Below, piece after piece: positions 41,545 to 49,699 of a stretch of DNA of 64,000 nt. Origin of the DNA: Arthrobacter citreus (GTDB lineage: Bacteria > Bacillota > Bacilli > Bacillales > Bacillaceae_G); contig CP053688.1 in NCBI GenBank assembly GCA_013200995.1, positions 3,968,001 through 4,032,000 on the forward strand. Direction: 5' to 3'. The translations under genes were made by a program, and so were the position numbers. The notes under the pieces were generated by a model, which saw only the letters and a program-made list of their open reading frames with translations, was not told where the DNA came from and did no database searches. Each line of letters begins with the position of its first letter. Position 1 is the stretch's first letter.

Positions 41545-42696
41545 TTATTTCATAAAGCTACTCATGAGGTCACTGAACTTTTGTGATGCTATTTCTTCCA
41601 TGTCTTTAGTCATGTGAGCATATATGTTCATTGTAGTTTCGATGTCAGTGTGACCTAATCTTTGTTGGATCTCTTTTATTCCGACTCCTGCTTCAATTAA
41701 TAAACTAGTGTGAGTGTGTCTTAAAGAATGTGGGGTTACATTCTTTTCAATAAAGCTTAATTTTAGTAATCTTCTCATCCTTCTTCCAGGAGTATGTGGA
41801 ACTTCAGGGTAACCATCCTCTTTACTGATTACAAACTCAAAATCACCAATTTTTCTTTGTTGTAATAAATGATCCTTAAGCAAATTTACAACAAAGTTAT
41901 CTATCTTTATTTCACGTATTGAACCTTTTGTTTTAGGAGTTAAAAGCATATAGTTTTCATTATTTGAAGGGTTGTACATAGTTTTGGTTATGCTTATTGT
42001 TAATTTTCTAAAATCGATATCTGACCATTTTAAAGCTAATAATTCACCACTTCTCATTCCGGTGTAAGCTAATAAAGTAAAAAATACATAATCATTGTCT
42101 AGACCTTTTGTTTTAGTAGTCAATAAAAAATCAGCTAATTCTTCTTTTTCTAAATACTTTATATCTTTTTTCTTTTTTTCTAATTCTTCAACTGTTTCAA
42201 TTTTTTTAATTAAACTTGTATGCTCTGTAGGATTATGTGTTATTAAATTAAGTTCAATTGCCTTTTTAAAGAGCATCCTCCCAGTAGAGTGAACTCCATC
42301 CATTGTATTATATGCATATCCTTCTTCAGTGAGGTTATTGAGAATTGTTTGGTATTTTAATCTTGTTACATCTTTTAGCTTTATATTAGCCAAATACTTA
42401 TTAAGGATTTTTGATTCCTTTTCTCGAATCCGAACGCTGCTCACTTTGGCCCTTATTGAATACTCTTTTAAAAAAACAGGGATGAAACTTTCAAAAGTAA
42501 TATTAGTTTCTTCAACAAAAGTACCTGTATATAATTTCTTTTCAAGCTCAGCTGCAGCCATTTGCGCTTCCTTCTTAGTATTAAAACCTCTCTTGGTAGT
42601 TTGTTTCTTTTTCCCGGTTTTAGGATCTATAGTAGTTCGTGCTTTAAATAACCATTTATATCCATCTTTTGTTTTGTATTTTTGAAACGAAGCCAA
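41545..42696 (-). CDS. int: Tyrosine recombinase integrase
   Basis: Catalyses prophage integration and excision. N-terminal arm-binding domain (about 4-50, KTKDGYKWLFKARTTID...GFNTKKEAQ), SAM-like core-binding domain (about 65-160) and catalytic domain (about 180-375) with Arg in GMRSGELLALKW, HSLRHTH and the nucleophile Tyr in TMNIYAHMT. Start is TTG at 42696 behind AAAGGGTG, giving MASFQKYKT; upstream codons to 42786 are untranslated leader. 383 aa. A LexA-type box overlaps its promoter. Confidence 0.95.
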   Translation of the reverse strand: MASFQKYKTKDGYKWLFKARTTIDPKTGKKKQTTKRGFNTKKEAQMAAAELEKKLYTGTFVEETNITFESFIPVFLKEYSIRAKVSSVRIREKESKILNKYLANIKLKDVTRLKYQTILNNLTEEGYAYNTMDGVHSTGRMLFKKAIELNLITHNPTEHTSLIKKIETVEELEKKKKDIKYLEKEELADFLLTTKTKGLDNDYVFFTLLAYTGMRSGELLALKWSDIDFRKLTISITKTMYNPSNNENYMLLTPKTKGSIREIKIDNFVVNLLKDHLLQQRKIGDFEFVISKEDGYPEVPHTPGRRMRRLLKLSFIEKNVTPHSLRHTHTSLLIEAGVGIKEIQQRLGHTDIETTMNIYAHMTKDMEEIASQKFSDLMSSFMK

Positions 42697-42747
42697 AAAA
42701 ATACACCCTTTCAAATTTAAGAATACCTGTTCGTGTTTTATAAAAAT

Positions 42748-42766
42748 ATTATAGAACAATTGTTCT
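42748..42766 (-). promoter_or_regulatory. Integrase promoter -10 with overlapping LexA/SOS box
   Basis: On the minus strand TATAAT (42753-42748) is abutted by the perfect palindrome AGAACAATTGTTCT (42753-42766), which fits the Gram-positive LexA (DinR) consensus GAAC-N4-GTTC. No good -35 is seen at 17 nt. The leader to the int start is about 45 nt. Confidence 0.6.
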
Positions 42767-42867
42767 CTGTTTGGTATAATAATCATTATTAATTGTTAAT
42801 TTATTACAAAGATATAAACTTATTTCAATTTTGTGATAAATTTTATAATATTATTAATGAAATAGGG

Positions 42868-42918
42868 AGTAAGTCATTCGACTTACTTTTAGTCGTGAGT
42901 AGACTAAGATGTCTACTC
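42868..42918. terminator. Two consecutive hairpins downstream of the repressor operon
   Basis: AGTAAGTC-ATTC-GACTTACT (42868-42887) followed by GAGTAGAC-N6-GTCTACTC (42897-42918). They separate the regulator genes from int on the minus strand; T runs are short on both sides. Confidence 0.5.
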
Positions 42919-42933
42919 TTAAAAATTTCTCTT

Positions 42934-43146
42934 CTATTCATTTACCCATTCATAGAGGTCTTCTATATAACAATCAAGAATTTTGGAAACGTTTTTAGCT
43001 ACAGCTAAGGACATTTTTCGTTCGTTAGAAGTGTACTTCTGAATTTGCTGTTTAGTTACACCTAAACGATCAGCCAAATCTTTCTGTGTCATTTTTTTCT
43101 GTTTGAGTAAATCAAGAAGGAGACACTTACCGACTGAGTAAGCCAT
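42934..43146 (-). CDS. Small XRE-family helix-turn-helix regulator
   Basis: A 70-aa Cro/C1-type DNA-binding protein: LDLLKQKKMTQKDLADRLGV then TKQQIQKYTSNERKMSLAVA cover the HTH, ending in ILDCYIEDLYEW. AGGAGGG lies 3-4 nt before the ATG. It is downstream of the larger repressor in the same minus-strand operon, so it may act with it on the lysogeny switch. Confidence 0.85.
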   Translation of the reverse strand: MAYSVGKCLLLDLLKQKKMTQKDLADRLGVTKQQIQKYTSNERKMSLAVAKNVSKILDCYIEDLYEWVNE

Positions 43147-43242
43147 AAACCCTCCTAACTATATACAAAGGGGTTAATCTACGATGAATAATAAAATTAA
43201 AATTAATTTAAATGAATTAAACTTAAAACTTAAAATTTATAA

Positions 43243-43587
43243 TCAAATACTTGAAGAGCGTAATTCACGAATTGATTTAATAGCCAATTCTAATTCTTTA
43301 TCAGTTAAAGGTTTACCATCCAATGTTACTTCGAATTTATCTTTTAGTTCTTCAAGTGAAAGGTCAGTATGATTTAGGAAATCAATTTCATCTTCGGAGA
43401 AAAGTAATTCTTCTATATTAATATTTAAAGCACCTGCAATCTTACTAACTAATTCCGCAGAAGGAGCATGATCTAGACGTTCTAATTTGGATAAGTAACC
43501 ATGACTAATACCTACTCTTTTGGCTAATTCTCTTACTGAAAGCCCGTTATTTATTCTATGCAATTTAATTTTTTCGCCAATATTAAT
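43243..43587 (-). CDS. Prophage repressor (XRE family), probable ATT start
   Basis: DNA-binding repressor with an N-terminal HTH (GLSVRELAKRVGISHGYLSK, SAELVSKIAGALNINIEELL) and an acidic C-terminal region (about 70-114). Conventional start codons give only a TTG at 43563 without ribosome site, which cuts the first helix. In frame, an ATT at 43587 lies 6 nt after GGAGGTG and yields MNIGEKIKLHRINNGLS, the canonical XRE N-terminus; the next codon upstream is a stop. I therefore place the start at this rare codon. Expected to repress the rightward promoter at 43673-43701 by the three palindromes next to it. Confidence 0.75.
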   Translation of the reverse strand: MNIGEKIKLHRINNGLSVRELAKRVGISHGYLSKLERLDHAPSAELVSKIAGALNINIEELLFSEDEIDFLNHTDLSLEELKDKFEVTLDGKPLTDKELELAIKSIRELRSSSI

Positions 43588-43672
43588 TTAAATCACCTCC
43601 CAGGTGAGTATTCACTTTATTAATTTTAATATACAAAACAATGAAGATAAATAAAAAATGTAAAAATGTATG

Positions 43673-43701
43673 TTGACAATGCAAAATAATAGTAATAATA
43701 T
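43673..43701 (+). promoter_or_regulatory. Rightward early promoter (PR)
   Basis: TTGACA, 17-nt spacer, TAATAT: near-perfect SigA promoter in the divergent region between repressor and early genes, followed at once by the first operator palindrome. Confidence 0.85.
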
Positions 43702-43709
43702 TAGTGTAT

Positions 43710-43820
43710 GGTTCATATATGAATCACTTTTTATTTAAAGGAAATGGTTCATATATGAAACGATATGAGTATTATAGACAGAATTAAATTTTTTTATACA
43801 AAATGGTTCATAAATGAACC
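43710..43820. promoter_or_regulatory. Three palindromic operators of the lysogeny switch
   Basis: GGTTCATATATGAATC (43710-43725), GGTTCATATATGAAAC (43746-43761) and GGTTCATAAATGAACC (43805-43820), consensus GGTTCATAWATGAAYC. The first covers the expected start of transcription from PR; the third ends just before the ribosome site of the next gene. Centre spacings are 36 and 59 bp. Confidence 0.85.
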
Positions 43821-43842
43821 TGAGGAGAGGAGGTATGAATTG

Positions 43843-44040
43843 ATGTTAGAAAAAGCAGATTTACCTCAAGTTTTAAGAGCAGAAGATATAGCTAAATATT
43901 TAAGAATTTCTTCACGACGTGCTTATGAAATTTTTGATGTTGTAGGCTTTCCAAAAATGCTAATTGGGAGATCTAAACGAGTTGAAAGGGAAAAGTTTTT
44001 GGACTGGTTAGATGAGCAAAATCACATTGATGTTAAATAA
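43843..44040 (+). CDS. Excisionase-like winged helix-turn-helix protein
   Basis: A 65-aa MerR-like/excisionase-type protein: LRAEDIAKYLRISSRRAYEIFDVVGFP is a winged HTH and GRSKRVEREKFLDWLDEQ closes it, the pattern of Xis and of phage DNA-binding domain proteins. The frame is open from 43765, but that stretch contains the second and third operators and has no ribosome site; AGGAGAGGAGG at 43822-43832 serves the ATG at 43843 (or the TTG at 43840). First gene under PR. Confidence 0.8.
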   Translation: MLEKADLPQVLRAEDIAKYLRISSRRAYEIFDVVGFPKMLIGRSKRVEREKFLDWLDEQNHIDVK

Positions 44041-44052
44041 GGGAGGAATTTT

Positions 44053-44190
44053 ATGTTATCTCTATATGCCATGGGTCTTTTAATAGCTGGTGGCTTTACT
44101 GGTATTTTAATCGTTGTAGCATGTGGTCCGCAATCAGTTAAAGATAAATTCAATTCACTTTTATGGAATCCAGAGGAGGATGAAATGTAA
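44053..44190 (+). CDS. Small single-helix membrane protein
   Basis: A 45-aa protein with one hydrophobic helix (MLSLYAMGLLIAGGFTGILI, continuing VVACG) and a charged tail ending WNPEEDEM. GGGAGG precedes the ATG by 7 nt and the stop overlaps the start of the next gene (TAATG). Too short for standard cut-offs; family not recognised. Confidence 0.7.
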   Translation: MLSLYAMGLLIAGGFTGILIVVACGPQSVKDKFNSLLWNPEEDEM

Positions 44191-44858
44191 TGAGTACTAT
44201 ACAAGTTGTTAGTCATAACGGATTAAATGTTATTAGTTCAGTAGAAATTGCTGAAATGGTTGGTAAAGATCACAGCGATTTAATGAAATCAGTTCGTAAG
44301 TATATTGAAACTCTTCACTCGGCAAATCTTCCTAGTGAAAATTTCTTTTTAGCTAGTGAATACCAAAATTCAAGAAATCAAAAACAACCATGTTTCTTAC
44401 TTAGTAAAAAAGGTTGCGATATGGTAGCTAACAAAATGACAGGTGAAAAGGGAATTTTATTCACAGCAGCTTATGTAGATAAGTTTTATGAAATGGAAAA
44501 ATCAATAACTCAACAATTACCGCCAATGACTCCATTACAAATGATTAATACCATTTCAACTGAAATGATGAAGCAAGATGAAAGGTTAAATTCATTAGAG
44601 GACAAAGTAAACAACCAATTAACTTTAGATTTTGGTCAACAAAGATGTGTTCAAAATGCTAAGAATAAACGTGTGTATCAGCTTTGGAATAATGGGAAAA
44701 TCAACACTGACATTCTAGATACAGTCCAAAAAGTTCATGCTGCTATTGGTAGAGACTTAAAAAATGCATTTGCTGTAAACAGTTTTAGAGACATTCGTAA
44801 ACATGAATATGAGGAAGCGATCAACTACATAAACGCTTGGAGACCTAGCTTAGTTTAA
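44190..44858 (+). CDS. Rha family phage regulatory protein with ORF6C domain
   Basis: A 222-aa phage protein. N-terminal Rha domain (about 15-105: ISSVEIAEMVGKDHSDLMKSV, FFLASEYQNSRNQKQPCFLL, TGEKGILFTAAYVDKFYEME) joined to a C-terminal ORF6C-like domain (about 125-222). Rha proteins are early phage regulators; overexpression interferes with growth of some phages. GAGGAGG precedes the ATG and the start overlaps the previous stop. Confidence 0.88.
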   Translation: MSTIQVVSHNGLNVISSVEIAEMVGKDHSDLMKSVRKYIETLHSANLPSENFFLASEYQNSRNQKQPCFLLSKKGCDMVANKMTGEKGILFTAAYVDKFYEMEKSITQQLPPMTPLQMINTISTEMMKQDERLNSLEDKVNNQLTLDFGQQRCVQNAKNKRVYQLWNNGKINTDILDTVQKVHAAIGRDLKNAFAVNSFRDIRKHEYEEAINYINAWRPSLV

Positions 44859-44924
44859 TTTTTTAACATCTTTGCAAAATTTGATGACTGAAAATTGTCA
44901 TAACATTGAAGGGAGGTGAAGACA

Positions 44925-45074
44925 ATGGAATTCGTTGGTGAATGCATTGGTTGTAAGGGAGATATCTATAAAGGTGAAGAAATTCTAAGGCACCCAGGCG
45001 GTGGGATATTTCATGATGATAATGATTGTTTTGAAGAGTACATTCGTGAAATTTGTTTTAGTACAAATGCATAA
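44925..45074 (+). CDS. Small CxxC phage protein
   Basis: A 49-aa protein, MEFVGECIGCKGDIYKGEEI then LRHPGGGIFHDDNDCFEEYI, ending REICFSTNA. The CxxC pair and later His/Cys residues suggest a small metal-binding or treble-clef-like fold. GGGAGGTG lies 7 nt before the ATG. Family not recognised; well supported as a gene by its ribosome site and place in the early operon. Confidence 0.75.
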   Translation: MEFVGECIGCKGDIYKGEEILRHPGGGIFHDDNDCFEEYIREICFSTNA

Positions 45075-45166
45075 AAAAATAGCTAACCAAAAGGTCAGCC
45101 ATTAATAAAACGTCGCACTTTTATTATATGAGTTACCTCCATGGTTATGCAATAGGAGAGGGACAG

Positions 45167-46696
45167 ATGAAAATATCATTCGAGTATTTAAGTCTAAATA
45201 ATTTTAAAAATCACGCTTCATTGGACATTCATTTTAAAGACATTACAAATATTGAAGGTCGTAACGGAGCTGGCAAGTCATCAATCGGTGATGCGCCAAC
45301 TTGGTTATTATTCGGTACTGATATCAATGGAAACAAATTAGATCCTAAACCAATTGGTGAGGATGATTCAGAAACTACGGTTTTACTAGTTCTAAATGTA
45401 GATGGAAAAGAGTTTCGACTAGCTAAATCGCAAAAGAAAACAGCTAAATTCTTTATTAATGAAGTACCTGAAAAGGCTACTAAGTTTAATGAACTTGTAA
45501 GTGAGTTGTTTGATAAAGACTTGTTTCTATCAATTTTCAATCCTACTTATTTTTCTAGCCAAAATTGGCAGGACCAAAGAAAACAGTTGCTGCAGTATGT
45601 TCCAGAACCATTAAACAAAGAAGTATTCGCGGAGCTTCATGAAATGTTCGTAAACATATTAGAATCGGAATTTAAAAAACATAACATAGATGATTTAGAA
45701 AAAATACATCGTGACCAATACAACAAGTTGGACAAGTCATCCGAACGTGCTGGTGAAAGAGTAGTTACATTACGAGAGCAATTAGAAAAATTCAAATTCG
45801 ATAATTTAGAACGAGTAAACGAAAAGACATTAAAGCAATTAGAAGCTCAAAAAGGTGAGATTGGTAAATTACAAGCTCAAAATCAACAGGTGAATAACAA
45901 AATATCCACAATTAGAGCAAAAATGTCTACTTTATATACTCAGTTAAAAAGACAAAGAGAAAAAGTTATGTCCATTAAAAACGAAGAAATCAGCATGTAT
46001 TGTGGCACTTGCGGTCAATCGTTAAATGAAGAATCAATTGAAAAAGTTAAAAAGAATAAACAACAGTTATTCTCTAAAGAAGTTGAGTACGGAAAAGAAC
46101 TTTCAGCTGAATACTCTCAATTGAAGCTTGAGTTAGAAGAGCATGAAAACACTAATCAGATTCCAATTGACCAAGATATATTAGAGCAAATCAACAATGA
46201 AATTATCCAAATCAGAACCCAATTAAATCAATTGAATCAGGTGGAAGGACTAAAAGCAGAATTAATTGATGCTGAAGCTAATAAAGAAGAGATTCGCACC
46301 AAACGAAACAAGTCATTAGCAATCATCAATGCAATTAAAGAATTTAGAACAAAGCGTTCTGAATTGATGGTTAAGAGGATTGACTCATTATTTACGAATA
46401 TATCAGTCAAGTTGTTTGAGCAATTAAAGAATGGTGAAGAAAGAGCAACTTTTGAAATTGAGTTGGATGGTAGACCTTTCAGTAAGTTGTCTACTGCAGA
46501 ACGCATTAAATGTGGGCTAGAACTTAGTGAAGTTCTTTCTAAGCAATCCGAACTGATCGCGCCTTGTTTTGTAGATAATGCTGAGTCAATTCTTAAATTC
46601 TCAAAACCTACTGGTCAGCTGATTATAGCAAGAGTAGTAGATACAGATTTTAATATAAAAACAATTCAATTAGAGGAGGAAGTTGTAAATGTCTAA
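45167..46696 (+). CDS. SbcC/Rad50-like AAA ATPase
   Basis: A 509-aa ATPase of the SMC/RecN type. Walker A is EGRNGAGKSSIGDA (about 29-42), a coiled coil spans about 170-400 and is interrupted by a zinc-hook-like YCGTCGQSLNEE (about 290), and the C-terminal half carries the signature-like KLSTAERIKCGLEL and a Walker B (APCFVDNAESI). AGGAGAGG sets the ATG at 45167 rather than 45128. It is directly coupled to recT (8-nt overlap), so a role in phage recombination or end processing is likely. No SbcD-type nuclease is seen nearby. Confidence 0.85.
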   Translation: MKISFEYLSLNNFKNHASLDIHFKDITNIEGRNGAGKSSIGDAPTWLLFGTDINGNKLDPKPIGEDDSETTVLLVLNVDGKEFRLAKSQKKTAKFFINEVPEKATKFNELVSELFDKDLFLSIFNPTYFSSQNWQDQRKQLLQYVPEPLNKEVFAELHEMFVNILESEFKKHNIDDLEKIHRDQYNKLDKSSERAGERVVTLREQLEKFKFDNLERVNEKTLKQLEAQKGEIGKLQAQNQQVNNKISTIRAKMSTLYTQLKRQREKVMSIKNEEISMYCGTCGQSLNEESIEKVKKNKQQLFSKEVEYGKELSAEYSQLKLELEEHENTNQIPIDQDILEQINNEIIQIRTQLNQLNQVEGLKAELIDAEANKEEIRTKRNKSLAIINAIKEFRTKRSELMVKRIDSLFTNISVKLFEQLKNGEERATFEIELDGRPFSKLSTAERIKCGLELSEVLSKQSELIAPCFVDNAESILKFSKPTGQLIIARVVDTDFNIKTIQLEEEVVNV

Positions 46697-47567
46697 TCAA
46701 TTAGCAGTTTCAAACACACAAGCAGTAGTAGGTAACTTTACGCAAAATGAGCTTGATACTCTAAAGCACACAATCGCGGTAGGTACTTCAAATGAGCAGT
46801 TCGCATTATTCGTTCAAACATGTGTCAATTCAGGTCTAAATCCTTTCTTAAATCAGATTTACTGCATTGTTTATGGCGGGAAAATGAGCATTCAAGTAGC
46901 AGTTGAAGGTGTGCTTGCATTAGCTCGAAAACAGCCAGGATATAAAGGGGTAGACGTAGAGTTAGTTCATGAGAATGATGAATTCAAATACAATCCAGCA
47001 TCAAAAGAAATTACTCATTCAGTTGGATTTCCTAGAGGGAAAGTAATTGGCGGATATGCTGTAGCTAAAAAAGAAGGTTTTACAGATGTTGTAACGATCA
47101 TGGAAGTAAATGAAGTTGAGCATATGACAAAAGGTACTAACAAGAATATGTGGACCAACTATTTTAACGATATGTTCAAAAAGTACATTATGAAACGTGC
47201 AGCCAAGCTTCAGTATGGGATTGAAATTGCTGAAGACGAGCAAATAGGATCTAGCGCGATCGATGAAGTTACAACAAATTCTCGTGTTGATATTACTCCA
47301 AATGCGATTGAAATTGCTGAAGGTGAAGTAATTGATTATGAAGATGAAATGAAGAAGCGTTGGAATGAAATTAAAAGCAAACAAACTAAGTATGGTCTAA
47401 GTGAAGATGACCTGAAAAATATGATTAAGATTAATTTCAACCAAGTAGCAAAAGAACTTACTTTGCAACAACTTGTTGGCCTGTCTAAGTTAATTGATTT
47501 AGAGAGTAATAAAAAGAAACCTGTAGAACCAGAAGAAATTACATTTGATGATTTAGAAGAATTTTAA
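46689..47567 (+). CDS. recT: RecT/Bet-type single-strand annealing recombinase
   Basis: A 292-aa annealing protein of the RecT/Red-beta superfamily: LFVQTCVNSGLNPFLNQIYC, GGKMSIQVAVEGVLALARKQ and the helical block NYFNDMFKKYIMKRAAKLQY are typical. It promotes pairing of complementary ssDNA during phage replication and recombination. The acidic tail EITFDDLEEF resembles SSB-type tips. GAGGAGG precedes the ATG inside the previous gene. Confidence 0.92.
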   Translation: MSNQLAVSNTQAVVGNFTQNELDTLKHTIAVGTSNEQFALFVQTCVNSGLNPFLNQIYCIVYGGKMSIQVAVEGVLALARKQPGYKGVDVELVHENDEFKYNPASKEITHSVGFPRGKVIGGYAVAKKEGFTDVVTIMEVNEVEHMTKGTNKNMWTNYFNDMFKKYIMKRAAKLQYGIEIAEDEQIGSSAIDEVTTNSRVDITPNAIEIAEGEVIDYEDEMKKRWNEIKSKQTKYGLSEDDLKNMIKINFNQVAKELTLQQLVGLSKLIDLESNKKKPVEPEEITFDDLEEF

Positions 47568-47594
47568 TAAGTAGCAGCTTAGAAGGAGGATCAT

Positions 47595-48404
47595 ATGACT
47601 GGATGGATTTCACTTCATAGGAAGGTCAGGGATCATTGGTTATTTGAAGAAAAACGGTCGTTCTCTAAATTTGAAGCCTGGGTTGACCTTCTTATGGAGG
47701 TTAACCACCAGGACAATAAAGTCCTATTAGGCAATGAATTAATTGAAGTTAAAAGAGGTCAAAAAGTAACTTCAATGGAGCAATTAGCACTGCGTTGGGG
47801 ATGGAGTAAGGACAAAACATACAAGTTTGTGAAGTTGTTGGAATCGGAGCAAATGATAGAGCGAAAAAGCAACACCAAAAGAACGGTCTTAACCATTGTC
47901 AATTATGACATTTATCAACTTTCTGAAGTACCAAAACATACGCCGAACGAACACAAAAACTACGCTAACAGTACGCCGACCGACACAAACAATAATGTTA
48001 ATAATGTTAATAACGTAAATAAGGTAAGTAGTAGTAATAGCCCTGAGCAAGTTTGGGAAAATTTAAGGCTTGGAAATATTACCCCTCAATTAGGTCTAAA
48101 CATTAATGGTTGGATAGATGATGGATTTTCGGAAGATATCATCATTAAAGCCATGCAAATAACAGCTGATGCAGGAAAACATAGTTGGAACTATACAAAC
48201 GGTATTTTAGTGAATTGGTATAAAGCTGGTTGTAGATCTTTAGCAGAAGTTGAAACATATCAAGAACAAGAAAAAAGAAAACGAGAGGAGCGTATCAATG
48301 GAAGATCTTCAAACAATAATAGAGCGAACTCAACAGGCTTATCAACAATCGAAGAACAAGAACGATTCATCGAAGAAAACAGACTCCCATTCATCAAACG
48401 ATAA
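47595..48404 (+). CDS. DnaD-like replisome organizer
   Basis: Phage replication initiation protein of 269 aa. The N-terminal winged helix (WISLHRKVRDHWLFEE...MEQLALRWGWSKDKTYKFVK) is followed by an Asn-rich linker (about 125-145) and a C-terminal DnaD/DnaB_2 domain (about 155-225: GWIDDGFSEDIIIKAMQITA, WNYTNGILVNWYKAG). It presumably binds the phage origin and recruits the loader encoded next. GAAGGAGG precedes the ATG. Its last 107 nt overlap the loader gene. Confidence 0.9.
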   Translation: MTGWISLHRKVRDHWLFEEKRSFSKFEAWVDLLMEVNHQDNKVLLGNELIEVKRGQKVTSMEQLALRWGWSKDKTYKFVKLLESEQMIERKSNTKRTVLTIVNYDIYQLSEVPKHTPNEHKNYANSTPTDTNNNVNNVNNVNKVSSSNSPEQVWENLRLGNITPQLGLNINGWIDDGFSEDIIIKAMQITADAGKHSWNYTNGILVNWYKAGCRSLAEVETYQEQEKRKREERINGRSSNNNRANSTGLSTIEEQERFIEENRLPFIKR

Positions 48405-49194
48405 ATGTCCAGAATGTAAAGGTACTGGTTGGATTTTATATGTAAAAAAAATTAATGAAGAATTCTACGAATATGCAAAAGAGTGTAACTGTGCAGAAAA
48501 AATAAAATTAAACAATCGTATCGTCAGCTCATCGATCCCTGATGAATTTATAGATTGTAAGTTTAGTAATTACGTTAAGAATAATCCTATTCAAAATAAA
48601 ATGTACGAAACTGCAAGTGATTATTTAAAAACACTAAAAGATGCTCCTATAGATGATCGTAAGCAAAAAGATACAGCCATACAAAAATTAGGTAGTTTTG
48701 GGTTTATTGCAACCTATGGAGAGCAATTAATAAAGGAGTTACCTACTCAACAAAAAGCAGAAGTATTAAGGAAACATAATTCCTATGGATTAGGGAAAAC
48801 ACATCTACAAGCTGCGCAAGCTAAATGGCTTATGAATAAAGGATTTACGGTATGGATGGTTAGTGATGTAGTCTTTATGGATGATTTAACGAAGTCAAAA
48901 ATGCAGAACGATCAAGGGGAATCTTTTAATAAGTTGATGCACAAAGCAATAAATGTAGATTTCTTAGTTTGGGACGATATAGGGAAAAGCAAGACTACTG
49001 AAGCTAAAGAAGCAATCTACTACCAAATTATTAATGAACGGTATAAATCTAAAAAACCTATCATTTTTTCTAGTAATGAAGATGAGAATACTTTGCGTAA
49101 CAAAATCGGATTTGCAACTGGAAGTAGATTAATAGGAATGAGCAAATCGTTTTTACTAGCCTGCGAAGGGAATGATTATCGATTTGGAAGTTAA
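48298..49194 (+). CDS. DnaC/DnaI-type helicase loader with unusual P-loop
   Basis: A 298-aa AAA+ loader. N-terminal zinc-finger-like CPECKGTGW...CNC (about 38-66), then ATPase domain (about 130-298) with Walker B FLVWDDIGK and sensor-like IFSSNEDE. The P-loop reads NSYGLGKTH (Lys167): the first Gly of GxxGxGK[ST] is Asn, which is uncommon. AGAGGAG sets the ATG at 48298, in another frame inside the DnaD gene. Works with the DnaD-like protein to load host helicase; that is inference from family. Confidence 0.88.
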   Translation: MEDLQTIIERTQQAYQQSKNKNDSSKKTDSHSSNDKCPECKGTGWILYVKKINEEFYEYAKECNCAEKIKLNNRIVSSSIPDEFIDCKFSNYVKNNPIQNKMYETASDYLKTLKDAPIDDRKQKDTAIQKLGSFGFIATYGEQLIKELPTQQKAEVLRKHNSYGLGKTHLQAAQAKWLMNKGFTVWMVSDVVFMDDLTKSKMQNDQGESFNKLMHKAINVDFLVWDDIGKSKTTEAKEAIYYQIINERYKSKKPIIFSSNEDENTLRNKIGFATGSRLIGMSKSFLLACEGNDYRFGS

Positions 49195-49195
49195 T

Positions 49196-49381
49196 ATGGA
49201 ATGTTCAAAAATAATTGAAGTTTATCCAGGCGTAATTCAATTTCAATCATGTTCGTGTAGTGATTGCTTAGCGAAGAAAGAAGCAACTAATGAGTTTTAT
49301 AAAAAATTCGATGCTGCATACGAACAGTTTCAACTAAATAAAGGGGCTCCTGAAAGAGCCAATCAACCATTCAGGAGCTAG
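49196..49381 (+). CDS. Small Cys-rich phage protein
   Basis: A 61-aa protein, MECSKIIEVYPGVIQFQSCS then CSDCLAKKEA, with four Cys near residues 3-24 that could bind a metal, and a helical C-terminus. GGAAG lies 6 nt before the ATG at 49196; an ATG at 49172 is in frame but has no usable ribosome site. A GCTCCTGA/TCAGGAGC inverted repeat lies at its 3' end. Family not recognised. Confidence 0.6.
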   Translation: MECSKIIEVYPGVIQFQSCSCSDCLAKKEATNEFYKKFDAAYEQFQLNKGAPERANQPFRS

Positions 49382-49471
49382 GAGTTGCTCGGTAAATGCC
49401 TCTTGGACAAAGGCTTGGTCTAATTATATACCAATAAAAAATTAAATATACCTAACTTTTCGGAGGAATTC

Positions 49472-49699
49472 ATGAAAAAGAAAGGTTGGAATGAATTATT
49501 TAAAAAAGATGACCTGGAAACGGATGAGCAAGAAATTGTTCGTACAGGCATCTGCACAAATTGTAGACATGGTTCTTTTAAATTAAAGATTGTTAAACAC
49601 CGATTACTTAGAGGTTGTAAGAAGTGCGGTGAAGTTATAGATCCTGACAATATGAAGGTACTTAGGAAGGGGATAGAGCGTTCCGATGAAAAAAGATAG
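49472..49699 (+). CDS. Zinc-ribbon phage protein
   Basis: A 75-aa protein with two CxxC knuckles, CTNC (about 28-31) and CKKC (about 49-52), and basic surroundings, suggesting a nucleic-acid-binding zinc ribbon. GGAGGAA precedes the ATG by 6 nt. It overlaps the next gene by 14 nt. Function unknown. Confidence 0.75.
   Translation: MKKKGWNELFKKDDLETDEQEIVRTGICTNCRHGSFKLKIVKHRLLRGCKKCGEVIDPDNMKVLRKGIERSDEKR

Noticed and set aside
43184..43372. 62-aa plus-strand frame antisense to the phage repressor
   Set aside because: Weak ribosome site, low-complexity N-terminus, and the minus-strand repressor is clearly the coding strand.
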